Assembly (NCBI GenBank): GCA_040285745.1
Contig: JAUFOR010000002.1
Span: 1,984,001 to 2,048,000 of the forward strand
Direction of reading: 5' to 3'
Length of the DNA: 64,000 bases
Source of the DNA: Barthelona sp. PCE
Taxonomy: Eukaryota > Metamonada: BaSk clade
Shown piece after piece: positions 46,655 to 57,630 of this stretch (within the stretch, counting starts at the first letter, position 1; the number at the start of each line of letters is the position of its first letter). Under the pieces are notes generated by a model, which saw only the letters and a list, made by a program, of their open reading frames with translations, did no database searches and was not told the origin of the DNA. The position numbers and the translations under genes are program-made.

Positions 46655-49600
46655 TTATTGTTGTGTTATCGTTATATATGGTAACACAGGTGTTCCTGGA
46701 ACGACACGAGCCATAAATAAACCATAATAATTATCGTCTCCAATTCGTTGTTGATTACTACTAATATTATTCTTCAATCTACTGAAAGCACTTTCAACAG
46801 CGTTGTTAGAGGGTGAGTAGAATTTGAAAGGAGTAAGGAAATTTTTAAAGCTCGATTGAAGATAACTTGGCAGTGCAGTGTAACCCCTAACTAAGGCTAT
46901 ACGGATCATTTCCGAATTGACAAACTTAGAGGAACCTTCTTCTCCATCAAAAAACTTTCGAACACTATCATTATTTAAATAATCCAGAGCATCGTCAACC
47001 GTTCTTGCAGATTGCGGTTCTGAAGATGTCCTCTGTAATTGGCGCGGTAGTTCCATTACGTTAGCAGAGCTCGCTGCAGCAATTCTAGCTTTTCGCCGTT
47101 GTGATTCGGGAGATTTATAATACTCGGATGCATTGTCATATTGTTGACGATTATTCGGCTCCAAATCTAGTTGTAGTGGTTCTTCTGGCGGCATAATGGG
47201 ATCATTAGGTGAGTAAGCAAAGTGTTTGGAATCTTGTAGCACACATGCAATATAACCAACCAAACCTCTCACCTTTTCACCCCTGTTTTCGGCATAATAG
47301 ACATAACTCAAAAGCATACTGAGACCAATTTGTGAAGTGGGAGGTATCAAAACAACCTGTTGTTGTGTTGGGTTTCTGTTTATCAGGGTTCAATCGTGAT
47401 CGAAGGAAATGGTAACACATAGTTACTTTGAGTCCGTTAAGAGTTTCTGTTGTCAAATCTTTATCAACATATTTGATGCTCAACTGGGAGAGATAATTAG
47501 CTGTAGCTGTATCACCAAAATCAAAACCACTTAACTTAACTGAATCTAAATCACACATCAAAAAAGCTACTAATGCTTGAGCTTGAATGAATTTCTCACT
47601 CAAATATCGAACAACATACATCTCCAAAGCATTTGTGTAACGTAAAACAAAACTATTGTTGGCGAACCTCTCCTTCAAAAACGTTAAAACTACAAGCATT
47701 TGTGAAATCTCACAGTAAACATTCAACACGCTGTATCGAGCAGAGCAAGCAATACGCTGGATCAAAATAAATCTCTCCATAATTATCCTGTATATCTTAC
47801 TACATTCCCAAAGATCCTCTCCTAGTTTGAACTCTTCTTTCAATTCATCGGGCCGAAAACACATAGTGAATACACGGAAGAAGTCTTCAGTTGCTTGCCA
47901 ACGTACATTATCTAACTTATTATCATCATTTTCTAAAAATATCTTCCACAACTCAACATTGATCAACGATTGAACATATGCGAAGAACTTGAGTTCCACG
48001 TGTTCCTTCTGTATGATTGATGCCATGGTAATAATGGGAATATTGCAATGTATGTATGAGAATTTTTTGTATCTATCATACATCTCCTTCAGTCTATCTG
48101 AATCTTCAATTTCAACACCTGCCTCGTTTCTGATCTTGTCATTAACCCTCAGACCCATATATTTCCTATCTTGTCCGAGCTCTTTGAGTACTTGAAGCTT
48201 GCGATTCTCATACCCCATTAAAAAATCTTCACAAATCATAGGGTTGCTCTTCAACTCTGCATCTGAAGGCTCAATGACTTCACAATCAACCTTATTGTTC
48301 CAACGATTGATAGGGTTTTTCTCGATGCTAATTCCTGCATTACGGAATGTCTTCAAAAGACAAATAGATTTAACTTTTTTGAAGTAGTTTGAATCAATAC
48401 TGGGAACACTTGCACCACCATTGAAATAGTTTAAGATCAACCGGAATTCAGCTAAAAGACTTTTTTGTCCGTTGGTAATCATTTCTCCTAACTCCTTCCA
48501 ATTCATAACGTTTAATAAATTGGACCAGCATCTTTCTGCATCCTCTAATACGAGGTTAAACGTCATCGACTTGGTGATCAAGTTGTGCGATATGTGTGCA
48601 AAGCATGGAGAGTGCATAAACTGTTCATGATGGCGGGATAGCATTTCACACAACATAATTTCAGGATTACCACCATCAGTTCCAATGATGATCCTCACAT
48701 TTTCTTCAATATATGATGATGCAAATGTTAATTCAATCTCTCTTTTAGCATCCAATTTGTACGTTACTTTCTCTGGAAATGTGGATATGGTATTTTCTAC
48801 CATTATTGGAGATTTTCCATGAAATAAGAAAGTAGGTAATGAATAAGTCTTCAAAATTCCTCTGTCAACTAAGAAATCAAGCAGCCAAATACCCAGATCA
48901 TACGCTGTTTTTCCCGTAACTGAGGTTCGGTGAAAAGGAGGCTCACCATAACTTCTAACGCCATTAATCTTTTGGCATAGGACAACAAGGTTCTTATTTT
49001 TAAGCCAGTCAAGATATCTAATGACATCTATTGTCATAGTGTTGCTTATAAAAACTTCAGTTTTTTCATTAAAAATTTCATGCTCTGGTGGAGGTACATT
49101 ATGTTCACCAAAATTTGGCACATCAAGCATGATGATGATAGACTCACGACCATCTAATCTTGAAGCATCATACTGCAAACATATTGGCAAGTCTTTTTCA
49201 ATAAAAATCTTTAACAACCATTCAGTGATAAATGCATGAAAATTAGTTATAATACGGAGGTATTTAAAGAATGCTCCTTCCACCCCCCGCTTGGTGGTGA
49301 ACTCATCCTTAATACTTTCTTTCGCGTTCCTAAGACTATTTGCTAATACTAGCTTAGAGAAGTATCTGGAAACATGTTTTGAATTGTCATTAATCACATT
49401 TTCATTGTTAATTCTAACAGACATCGCTACTATATTCCTATTTTCGCATGTAGAAATATTTGAAAGAAAGGGATTATAAAGAATATTCGGGATTTCGCAT
49501 TCAAACAACCTTTTGGCTACACTGTACTTCAAACTATACACCTTTAACCAAAACTTTGCACAAAAAAACTTGAACTCTTGTGATACGATAAGGGTGGATT

Positions 49601-50166
49601 GTAAATCGCATCTTTAACCCTTTTTGTGATGTTCTTACCTTCATATTTAATTATTCTGCCGTTATTTGCGCAATCTATCAAAGTTTGGTAATCCTTTTTT
49701 AGCTTTTCAGAATAAGGGTAATTTGGGTTTTTGACTATAGATGCACACAGCATTCTTAAACGATTTAGAAAAGGTAGCATGTTATATACAGCTTGCCCCG
49801 TTAATGGATCTATCAGCTTAAACAGCCAATTTTTGAGTGATATTGCATTTTTTTGTATCTACCTACATCAGCACCATCCCTCAAAATGTTGTTAAAAAAT
49901 GAGTCTTTGTTGGCAATAGGGATCAGCCTGCAAGAGAAATCTTTATACGAACAGGGCAAATGTATTAAATTGTGAATATCAACCCTTTTCTTGAACTCTA
50001 TACCTTGACTGTTATAAATCGCTTCCACAACAAGATCGTTAGTGCCTGGATCAGGTGCAGGGTTTTCATCGTTATATAGCGTAGGTTTTTGAATTTCATA
50101 TTCTTCTTCAACCATTAAGAAGTTATCCTCTCTTGATATGAGCAGTTCTGAGAGAGGGTATGCCAT
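46655..50166 (-). pseudogene. hAT-like transposase, broken by three frameshifts
   Basis: Four adjoining minus-strand frames read as one gene of roughly 1,170 codons: 50166-49813, about 49850-49544, about 49600-47277 and about 47390-46655. The order of content is transposase-like. CFAHISHNLITK in the third frame resembles the C-x-x-H-x-LNL block of hAT RNase H domains. The last frame has NNAVESAFSRLKNNISSNQQRI, the hAT C-terminal dimerisation pattern. Each junction lies at a short homopolymer: an A run near 49840-49860, a T7 run near 49560-49567, and AAACCC near 47370. No nonsense codons interrupt the frames otherwise. I found no convincing terminal inverted repeats or target duplication, so element ends are unknown. 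Confidence 0.65.
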
Positions 50167-50247
50167 CTGTCAACTTTGTTTTTATACTCGTTGTTAGATA
50201 GGGGTGATTAAAGTAATTCCAGTTTTTTTAGAAATCTGGACTGAAAT

Positions 50248-51783
50248 CTATAAAATCAAATAAATTGAATGTTGGACATAGGTGTTTACTAATACATATG
50301 GTCTCTTGCGCACAACTAGATTTCCACTAATTACGATATAGGTCCAATCATGGAAGTTCGAATGCCTATCTTGTATAAACTTAAACTCACTTTGTTTGCT
50401 TAATATGATCCGTTGTTCTTCCGCACTATTAGATTGGTGTTCAATTGTACGTTTCCTACGTTTCCAACCTTCTTTCCAGAATTTCAAAACTCTTTCTTTA
50501 AAATAATCTAGCACATAACCAACACTTTCTCTCTTCAAATCTTCAAGTTTCAATTCCTGTTGGATCTCTTCCACATCTTCTGAATCAACATTGAACCATA
50601 CACAATGAATAACATCACTGAAAGCACCAAAATTCTCTTCTTCCACATGTCTATTGTTTGCAGCTAATAATAGACGCATCTGCAAAATAGAAGATTCATC
50701 AAAAAAGTTTTTACGCTGCAAAACAGAATCATCAAAAAAACATTTTTCTTCCCAAATACCACACGGAACAGAAATAAAGTCGCAAGGAATTGCTGTAAAC
50801 ATCTTATATGAAGAATACGTTTGTGAACCGTGATGTGGTTGCACGAGATAGTCCACATGATGAAATGTACTTTGACTGAATACAATCATTATTTCAGAGA
50901 AATTCATATCTCCAGTTAACAAACAACGATAAGGATGGCCGGAGCTCGCAGTCTCAACCTCAAACTCCACAGCAAAAGATTCTTTGTTTTCATTTGCATT
51001 TGGTGGCGGTATGTAAATGATTGTCTTGAAAGGTCTCCCTTCCGAGGATTTACGTACAAAATAATAAAACGGACGAACTCTAAAAATTTTGGAATTTTTG
51101 ATGTCATTATTCGGAATGTCGTTCCTTTCCCATCCAGAATTTCTTAGAATGTCCCAATTCGGATCATTGAGATCACGTTCAATAATTCTGACACGCTTAA
51201 TAATATCTCCATTGCTGTTCTTAACCACTCTATTCCACTTTTCACAATCAGGCTCAAAATAATTCTTATCTTCTTCAAGCCAACATGCAATCAAACCTCC
51301 ACTGATTGCATCAGTGTAACCTTTATGGTCTGCATGATCGTGAGTAATGAATATCTCAACTTCATCAGCTCCTGCAAGAAGCTGATCGCTTGACATCAAC
51401 AATTCTACAACTTCCTCACCTGAAGCATCTGTTAATACTCCAGTATCCACAATAGCAGCGTAGTTTTCGATACGGACCACGTAAAATGCGTAGTGCTTCA
51501 CAGTAGGTAAACAAATGTAAGAAACAAACATAGGAAACTTCAAATTGTTAAAAAATTGAGTTGGAGTGAAAGGTTGAGGAGCAGGAGTTGAAATACTCTC
51601 AGTCTTGGTGGGAGTTGAAATACTCTCAGTCTTGGTGGGAGTTGAAATATTTTCACGCTTGGTGGGAGTTGAAATATTTTCACGCTTGGTGGGAGTTTGA
51701 CGGTTTGATGTGCCTGAAACTTCAGCTTTTGGCGAGTTTGAGGCGGTATTTCCGTTACCATTGGTAAGATTCTCAGTAGACAT
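50248..51783 (-). CDS. ComEC-like metallo-beta-lactamase-fold protein A
   Basis: The 511-residue protein starts with about 75 disordered residues containing four 9-residue repeats. The MBL domain follows: FITHDHADHKG near residue 144 (H-x-H-x-D-H, binding two metals), an IYIPPPNANENKESFAVEF segment near 250, CLLTGDMNF near 286 and VQPHHGSQTY near 314. NES-S/F plus LLTGD plus PHHGS is the pattern of the hydrolase domain of ComEC/Rec2 DNA-uptake proteins and their stand-alone relatives. No membrane part is present. A phosphodiesterase or nuclease acting on nucleic acid or a nucleotide is plausible. It is a paralogue of the 694-residue protein 0.9 kb downstream. DNA is AT-rich and lies against the transposon. 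Confidence 0.85.
   Translation of the reverse strand: MSTENLTNGNGNTASNSPKAEVSGTSNRQTPTKRENISTPTKRENISTPTKTESISTPTKTESISTPAPQPFTPTQFFNNLKFPMFVSYICLPTVKHYAFYVVRIENYAAIVDTGVLTDASGEEVVELLMSSDQLLAGADEVEIFITHDHADHKGYTDAISGGLIACWLEEDKNYFEPDCEKWNRVVKNSNGDIIKRVRIIERDLNDPNWDILRNSGWERNDIPNNDIKNSKIFRVRPFYYFVRKSSEGRPFKTIIYIPPPNANENKESFAVEFEVETASSGHPYRCLLTGDMNFSEIMIVFSQSTFHHVDYLVQPHHGSQTYSSYKMFTAIPCDFISVPCGIWEEKCFFDDSVLQRKNFFDESSILQMRLLLAANNRHVEEENFGAFSDVIHCVWFNVDSEDVEEIQQELKLEDLKRESVGYVLDYFKERVLKFWKEGWKRRKRTIEHQSNSAEEQRIILSKQSEFKFIQDRHSNFHDWTYIVISGNLVVRKRPYVLVNTYVQHSIYLIL
51585..51697 (-). repeat. Four tandem 27-bp repeats inside MBL gene A
   Basis: Four 27-base units encode TPTK[RT]E[NS]IS repeats at about residues 30-65. 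Copies come as two near-identical pairs (a TTTTCACGCTTGG type and an ACTCTCAGTCTTGG type), pointing to recent duplication of a two-unit block. The reading frame is kept because the unit is a multiple of three. Confidence 0.85.
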
Positions 51784-51990
51784 TATAAAAGTTAGATGAA
51801 TAGAGTAGAAAAAGTGTTTTCAAATGTAATCGACAAATTCACAGTTTTTAAACGTTACTACATGATGTTTTATCTATATGAACAATGAAATTACAAAAAA
51901 AAATTGCTTTCCCATCGTTTCTGGGTCAAAAAAAACTTCCTTGTGTTTTGCTTCCTTTTTAGCGTAAAAAAAACGTGTAAATCATAAAAA

Positions 51991-52423
51991 TCATGGTTTT
52001 GCTGCTGTTGATGAAGCAAAATAAGCTGAATCCTCAAATTGTATCAAATGATTAAAGTGAAGTAAAAAAAAATTCTTATCATACAACTGTGCGTGCTCTA
52101 CACCCATCAAGTACAACATCACACGCTTTTGCATACTCAAAATTACTGAATTATGCTTCAACGTTGAAAAATTCAAAACTATACATTTAGCAACAACACA
52201 AACATATTACTTTCCTAAAGACGTTCACTTGTCTATTTGCAGACGAAATAAGCCCATAAAAAAAGAATTCATGAAGAAAATTGCAAGAAATTAAGATATA
52301 GGATTCGTTCCTGAGATATTTCTTTGATTTTTGTTCTTCAACTCTGTAAATAGTGTGATGCGTCCATTTTTCGACAGTAAACGAAAAAGGGCAAAACATC
52401 TTCCTTCTCGCTTTGCAATACAT
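51991..52423 (-). pseudogene. Remnant of a third ComEC-like MBL gene (C-terminal piece)
   Basis: Two short open frames that change register near 52190-52220 resemble the last 100 residues of MBL proteins A and B. EKWTHHTIYRVEEQKSKKYL aligns with SKWESDHNQWKLEFDSKE and SKKEMRKNE. SYILISCNFL aligns with TYIVISGNLV of protein A, and ISSANRQVNVF with ISSQHQYVCQF of protein B. The MBL core itself is absent. The similarity is short and judged by eye. The gap between A and B (51784-52689) otherwise holds only AT-rich DNA. Confidence 0.4.
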
Positions 52424-52689
52424 AATATAGCTTACTTTACAGGTACTTTGAGGGCAGAAATACTCTTTCCAACAATCAAAATAGCGAAATAGTCAACATG
52501 ACACAAGAAAAACCAAAAAAATGCTGATTACACCAAACCTGTTTATTCGACTATCACTGACTATTTATGGACTGCCACAATACAGTAAGCACCATTGTAT
52601 TATTCACAACTTCTAATTACGCTCAAACAAAGAATGCCTACAAATCTTACCGAGCATTTCACACACATTTTTCACAAAAACCACTATGT

Positions 52690-54774
52690 TTACTCTTCCT
52701 CTAACTTAGCATCGTTAACCTGCTCAGCTTGAACAGTGCACTGACTTTTCTTGGGAACATCTTTCTTCTGTGAACTCTTATGCTTTCTAGAAGAAATATT
52801 TTCAAAATCAACAACAGTAGGACCGAAATTGTCCAATTTGAACACATGGACGTTATTACTACGAGAATACATGATACATTTAGTATTATCAACAGAGAAT
52901 TGACACACATATTGATGTTGACTACTGATTGAACATTGAGCCTGTTGAATATTAGCATGAACATATGACGGTTCATTTTTACGCATTTCTTTCTTTGACT
53001 CTTTTCCTTCTTTTGAATCAAATTCTAGTTTCCACTGATTATGATCAGATTCCCATTTTGAATGAACAGGAACCCACACACAAGTATTAAACCCTAATTC
53101 ACTCATCACGTTAACAAATTTCTTATCATTAAGTTCTGAAAGATCTTTTTCACATTCTTCTGCATTTAACCAAAGTAATTCACGAGTTTGGTTCTCTTTT
53201 TCGTTTCCATTTTCAAAAAAATACAGCAATTTAGTTAAATACTTAGCAATATTTTTGTTAAATTTTTTCCCACTTGTTACTACTATCTTTTCTGCCTGAA
53301 TAGCACTTGGCTCAACAAAATTTTCCATTGATCCATGATGTGGGGCTACCATAAGGTCGACTTGATGATTTTTGAAAAAAAAACTACTACATGAACGTGT
53401 CATATCACCCGTAAACAAGATTTTTCTGAACGTTTTTTCATGCAAAAAATCAACTTGAATAGCTAAACTACTTTCATTCATGTCTGATCCTATAAAAGGC
53501 GGAGCAAAAACAGTTATTTTGAAAAAATCATTGATTCTTGTACAAGTTTTGTAAATCTTTTTTTTAACATCGTATACATGTTCATTCACTTGAAACCCAC
53601 GACATTCCCAATTATAGTTATTGTAATTACGTTCAAAAATCTTGGGAATGATTCCTCTCTCCTCACATACACTCATGATGACGAACTTATTACCGTTGTG
53701 ATCGTCGTGGTCATGTGTGATATATATCTCAACATCGTCACCGTTCTTTATGATTTCTCTTAGCTCATAATGCAGTTCTTTACCATCTTTGATCCCAGAA
53801 ACGATATCTAACTTTTTCACATCTTTTCCATATCCTTGGGTTCCTGCATCAGCAAATATCACTGTTCCTTTACCACGACGATTATACAGTCTTAAGGCAC
53901 AAAATGTATGATATTTTGGTGTGGGTAGTGTTAAAACATAGAAATCAAAGGAAACAGGTTTCAGTTGCAAAAGTTTCTTCTTCTCATCAAGTTCACTTTC
54001 AAACTTTTCACCTGTTTCCTTTATCTTATTAATAAATATATCTTCATTATTTAAACAATGATTTGTATCTTCAAATCCTCTAAAATTCATACATTTTTCT
54101 TTTAAACTTTGTAACTTTCTTTCACACTCACGAATATTAGTTAGGAAAGAATCAACTTTGATTTTTGCATTCAACAATTCAATAAAATCGAATACTAACA
54201 TCATAACTTCCTTGAACTTAGCTATTACTGTACTTTCTCCAAGATATAAAGGGTATATTCCCTCACAAATTTTCTTTGGCTCTATGATGAACGAATTATC
54301 AGGCAATTTTCTCCATGGCAGCGGTCTGGTCACATAGAATGTAGTAATACATATTTTTAAAACTTTTATGGCGTGGGGTTCTAAAGCTTGAATATATTCT
54401 TTATACCTCCTGACTATTGAATGAAATGGGTTAATATCATCTTGGCTAATTCTTCTTGCCTCAAAAATTTCTTCTTTTGACGGATATACCTCAGCAAAAC
54501 CATCTTCAAAAAAACGTTGAAGAAATGGAAATTTTTCATCCCTATGGATGGTAACCCAAACCCCTTCCTTGCTTTCCTCAAAAATACCTTTAAATAATGT
54601 AAGCCTATCCTTAGAATTTCTTTCAAACTCTTCAGAACGTTCACCAAGGTACCAGTACACAAAATTTTTTAATGAAAGGTATGACTCACATAAAATCTCA
54701 CTTGCTTTCGAACGTTCCTCAATATCTTCAACAAAAGCTCTTAATTCCTCTAATGAAATATTTTGTTCTGACAT
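52690..54774 (-). CDS. ComEC-like metallo-beta-lactamase-fold protein B
   Basis: The 694-residue protein has a helical N-terminal half of about 280 residues, unlike anything I recognise, with charged coiled-coil segments. Its MBL domain follows: YITHDHDDHNG near residue 353, NESSLAIQVDF near 435, ILFTGDMTR near 454 and MVAPHHGSMENF near 479. The C-terminal 200 residues are hydrophilic and Lys/Ser-rich. The motif set is that of the ComEC/Rec2 hydrolase domain and of stand-alone MBL proteins in prokaryotes. The start at MSEQN was selected because it directly follows a CCTTTTCATG box seen at other genes; the frame upstream is hydrophobic and untypical. Paralogue of protein A with a different N-terminal domain, so the family diversifies outside its catalytic core. 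Confidence 0.85.
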   Translation of the reverse strand: MSEQNISLEELRAFVEDIEERSKASEILCESYLSLKNFVYWYLGERSEEFERNSKDRLTLFKGIFEESKEGVWVTIHRDEKFPFLQRFFEDGFAEVYPSKEEIFEARRISQDDINPFHSIVRRYKEYIQALEPHAIKVLKICITTFYVTRPLPWRKLPDNSFIIEPKKICEGIYPLYLGESTVIAKFKEVMMLVFDFIELLNAKIKVDSFLTNIRECERKLQSLKEKCMNFRGFEDTNHCLNNEDIFINKIKETGEKFESELDEKKKLLQLKPVSFDFYVLTLPTPKYHTFCALRLYNRRGKGTVIFADAGTQGYGKDVKKLDIVSGIKDGKELHYELREIIKNGDDVEIYITHDHDDHNGNKFVIMSVCEERGIIPKIFERNYNNYNWECRGFQVNEHVYDVKKKIYKTCTRINDFFKITVFAPPFIGSDMNESSLAIQVDFLHEKTFRKILFTGDMTRSCSSFFFKNHQVDLMVAPHHGSMENFVEPSAIQAEKIVVTSGKKFNKNIAKYLTKLLYFFENGNEKENQTRELLWLNAEECEKDLSELNDKKFVNVMSELGFNTCVWVPVHSKWESDHNQWKLEFDSKEGKESKKEMRKNEPSYVHANIQQAQCSISSQHQYVCQFSVDNTKCIMYSRSNNVHVFKLDNFGPTVVDFENISSRKHKSSQKKDVPKKSQCTVQAEQVNDAKLEEE

Positions 54775-56075
54775 GAAAAGGAAATAATAAAAAATACACA
54801 GAACTAACTCAAATTGTGGGTTGCAAATGCTCCTATACCTATAAACAAAAGTTTTGAATATTTTTATACCGTTACAGTGTGTTAAAATAAAGAGATATTG
54901 ATAACTTGTCAATGTCTCATCTAAAAAGCATAGTTTACCTTTCTTCGTCAGTGAAATACCTTTTATAACTTAAATATGCCCTTTTACAAAAGAAAATTCC
55001 CTGAAATGTTAAGAAAGATGGTATACCATTTCTATGATACTAATGCTTCTATCTCAACAAAAAACATTGCCTTGGTTACATATAAAACACTGTAGTATTA
55101 AAAAAAGCAGTAGAAACTGGTGAGTAATACAAAATGCACGCAATAACACATAATCTCCCTTCTCAATTCACTATTCTTTGTGCAAGGCAAGCCGGGGCCC
55201 ATTTAAAGTATTTTCACTGGAAGAATATGATTCAAATAGCGACATAATTCAACTTTTTCAGGAAAAACACAATTTCCAACGCTAAACACTTTGTTTTGAC
55301 CTGGAGATCTATTATAAGTTACTAATTCAACCTCATCACAGAGACAAAATATCATTTTTAAGGGATTTTTTTGATACTTGGCTTTTTTAACGTATTCTTA
55401 TATTAGAACGTATTTAAAGCGTTAAGTTGGGCCTTTATCCTATATATTCAGCTGAAAATAGTTAAATTCCGCAAAAATCATTAAAAGACATATTTTAAGC
55501 TCAGAAAGTGCTTCAGAACCTAAAATTTGGTTTTTACCTCAGTCAGTTGGAGATCTCACAAATATACCCCATAGTTCTCCAAAAGATGATGAAATGCTCA
55601 TAAGAACGAGTAGATTAAAACTGTAAGCACGACTTTGGGTTTTGGTTATTCAAACCATCTCCATGGATGACAGTGCTTATATCCCCTCCCCTACCATTTC
55701 TTAAGCTGCAATACCGTATGATAATGGTATGAAAAATGTATAACACAGCAATTTTTCAGATATACTCTTATAATTGTGCATCAAGCTAGAAGAAAAGTCA
55801 TGTTAGAGCCATATACTCTTCCATTTAACACAGATCACTTCCATTGTCTTTCTTTCTGTTTTCCATCAAACTCATGAGTTTTTGCGATACTCAACTGAAA
55901 ACAACGGCGGTATGCCAGCGCTGAGTGTTTTTCTAGCCGATTTACTGATGTACTCAGTTTTTTTCTTCATCAATAAGCAATTCAAGGATTGCTATATATC
56001 TAATCATGTTTTGAGACATCGTAGACGCTTGTTTTTACTTGTCCGTTTTGTTTATTCTTCTTGTAAATGCATACC
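54775..56075. other. 1.3-kb region without a supported gene
   Basis: AT-rich DNA with no convincing open frame and no tRNA or rRNA. One structured-looking spot lies at 55624-55679: a 7-base inverted repeat TAAGCAC/GTGCTTA encloses a smaller GGTTT/AAACC hairpin. Further decayed transposon or MBL fragments may be hidden here but could not be identified by eye. Confidence 0.4.
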
Positions 56076-57428
56076 CTAATCACTATTTACTTTTATATCC
56101 TTGGAGAAACGAACAACTGCGTTCATAAGTTGATAGACGTTATAAATATCACGAACATGACCAGTTTCAACAGTACTGTGCATACCCAAGAGCATGGGAC
56201 CGAATTCCACCATTTCAATACCATTAAAAGCTCCCAAACCAGTCGTCATCGTTGCACCGCCGCTACCAACGTTTCTATTGGTAAAGTGCAGATACTCAAT
56301 AGATATCTCAGGCTCTCCCTCGTTATACAGCTCAATACATCTCTTTAGCAATGCCAAGCTCATCCCTGTATTACCAGAATGCATGGCAGGAGACCATGGG
56401 ATTGTCAGGCCCTTGCCTAGGTTACCAGTATGAACTGGGTCAGATTTATCTTTGAACCCGGGGTGAGTAGCCTGTAGAACGTCCATGGAAGCAATGAGTG
56501 ATCTGTTACAGAAGTTAAAGCGATCAACGCCCAATGCAGCCACAAGTCGATCAAGCAAATGTCTAAAAACAGCAGTGTAAGCACCGTTAAGTGTTCTACT
56601 ACCAACCTCCTCGTTATCGAAGAAGCACATCATAGTGACGTCCGTTGCGTGTGCGTTGGTGTCAAAAAGACTCTGCAAAGCGGGAAAAGCGCAACACAGA
56701 TCGTCCAGTCTCGGGCTCGTGATGATATCGTCGAAACGCAACACTTTGGTGGGTGCTTGAGAATAAAGCTGTGCGTCGATCTCTACAACGTTCTCGGTAT
56801 CAATACCTTCCTTCTTCAGGAGTTCCAAAACAAGGCCATTCAGGTACTCCTTCTTCTCGTCATCGGTGGCATCTTCCGCGGGTTTCAGGGCAGCCTCGGT
56901 CGAAACGATGGGGATGCAGTTCATGCCGTCGTATTCCGGCTTGCGCTCAAGGTGGATGGCGAGACTGGGCAGAATGGCAGCGTCTTCGATCTTGAAGAGT
57001 TCAGGCACGACCTTACCGTCAACAACGCGGTATAAAGTACCTGCACAGCCCATTACAGTGTCCAGAAATCTTGACCAGAGGATACCACCGTACTTGTCAA
57101 CATTGAGCGTATTGTAACCGTTGGAAGCGGAGGCCTGTACGGGTTTAACGCGTAAGTTGGGTGAGTCAATGTGAGCTGCAGAGCCGATGAGCCTACAGGA
57201 GCCGTTACCGAACTCTAGAGGCATCTTCCAGGCAAATAACGTTGATTCGTGTGAGACCATGTAATATGACTTTCCTGGCTCTAGTTCCCACTCGTTGCAT
57301 GTCGGAGATAGCTTCACAAACCCTCTTTCGTCCAAAATACCTGCTGTGTAATCCACAGTATGCTGAGCTGTGACACAAGCTTCCAAAAATTTCTTAAATT
57401 CAACTTTAAATGTTGTATAGTGCTCCAT
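56076..57428 (-). CDS. DNPEP: M18-family aspartyl aminopeptidase
   Basis: The 450-residue protein has the family's metal-binding blocks. GSAAHIDSPNLRVKP near residue 88 corresponds to the first histidine ligand region, and FDNEEVGSRTLNGAYT near 267 provides the catalytic Glu and bridging ligands. MHSGNTGMSL near 350 and the block with VGSGGATMTTGLGAFNG near 405, followed by LGMHSTVETGHVRDIYN, carry the last His ligand. Length is that of DNPEP (about 475). It should be a cytosolic, oligomeric zinc or cobalt exopeptidase releasing N-terminal Asp/Glu. Codon bias is C/G-rich, so expression is likely high. Start follows AAATTTTCAACC by about 30 bases. Confidence 0.93.
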   Translation of the reverse strand: MEHYTTFKVEFKKFLEACVTAQHTVDYTAGILDERGFVKLSPTCNEWELEPGKSYYMVSHESTLFAWKMPLEFGNGSCRLIGSAAHIDSPNLRVKPVQASASNGYNTLNVDKYGGILWSRFLDTVMGCAGTLYRVVDGKVVPELFKIEDAAILPSLAIHLERKPEYDGMNCIPIVSTEAALKPAEDATDDEKKEYLNGLVLELLKKEGIDTENVVEIDAQLYSQAPTKVLRFDDIITSPRLDDLCCAFPALQSLFDTNAHATDVTMMCFFDNEEVGSRTLNGAYTAVFRHLLDRLVAALGVDRFNFCNRSLIASMDVLQATHPGFKDKSDPVHTGNLGKGLTIPWSPAMHSGNTGMSLALLKRCIELYNEGEPEISIEYLHFTNRNVGSGGATMTTGLGAFNGIEMVEFGPMLLGMHSTVETGHVRDIYNVYQLMNAVVRFSKDIKVNSD

Positions 57429-57630
57429 ATATCAATTTTGCCCACAGGTTGAAAATTTAAAAGGAATATACTATACAAAAAAACGTTAAAAACGATAAAC
57501 ATTCTTAATGAGTAGAAACCCTTAAACTACGCTTCAAACGCCGTAAACCTGAGAACAACGTCTCAATGAAGCCTTCCATTTCAATCAAAAACTGGTTTAT
57601 CACTTTCGTCCTTTTCAATGTCATGATTTA

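Noticed and set aside
55882-56079. 65-codon plus-strand open frame before the aminopeptidase gene end
   Set aside because: Short, no recognised content, overlaps the terminal codons of the aminopeptidase on the other strand.
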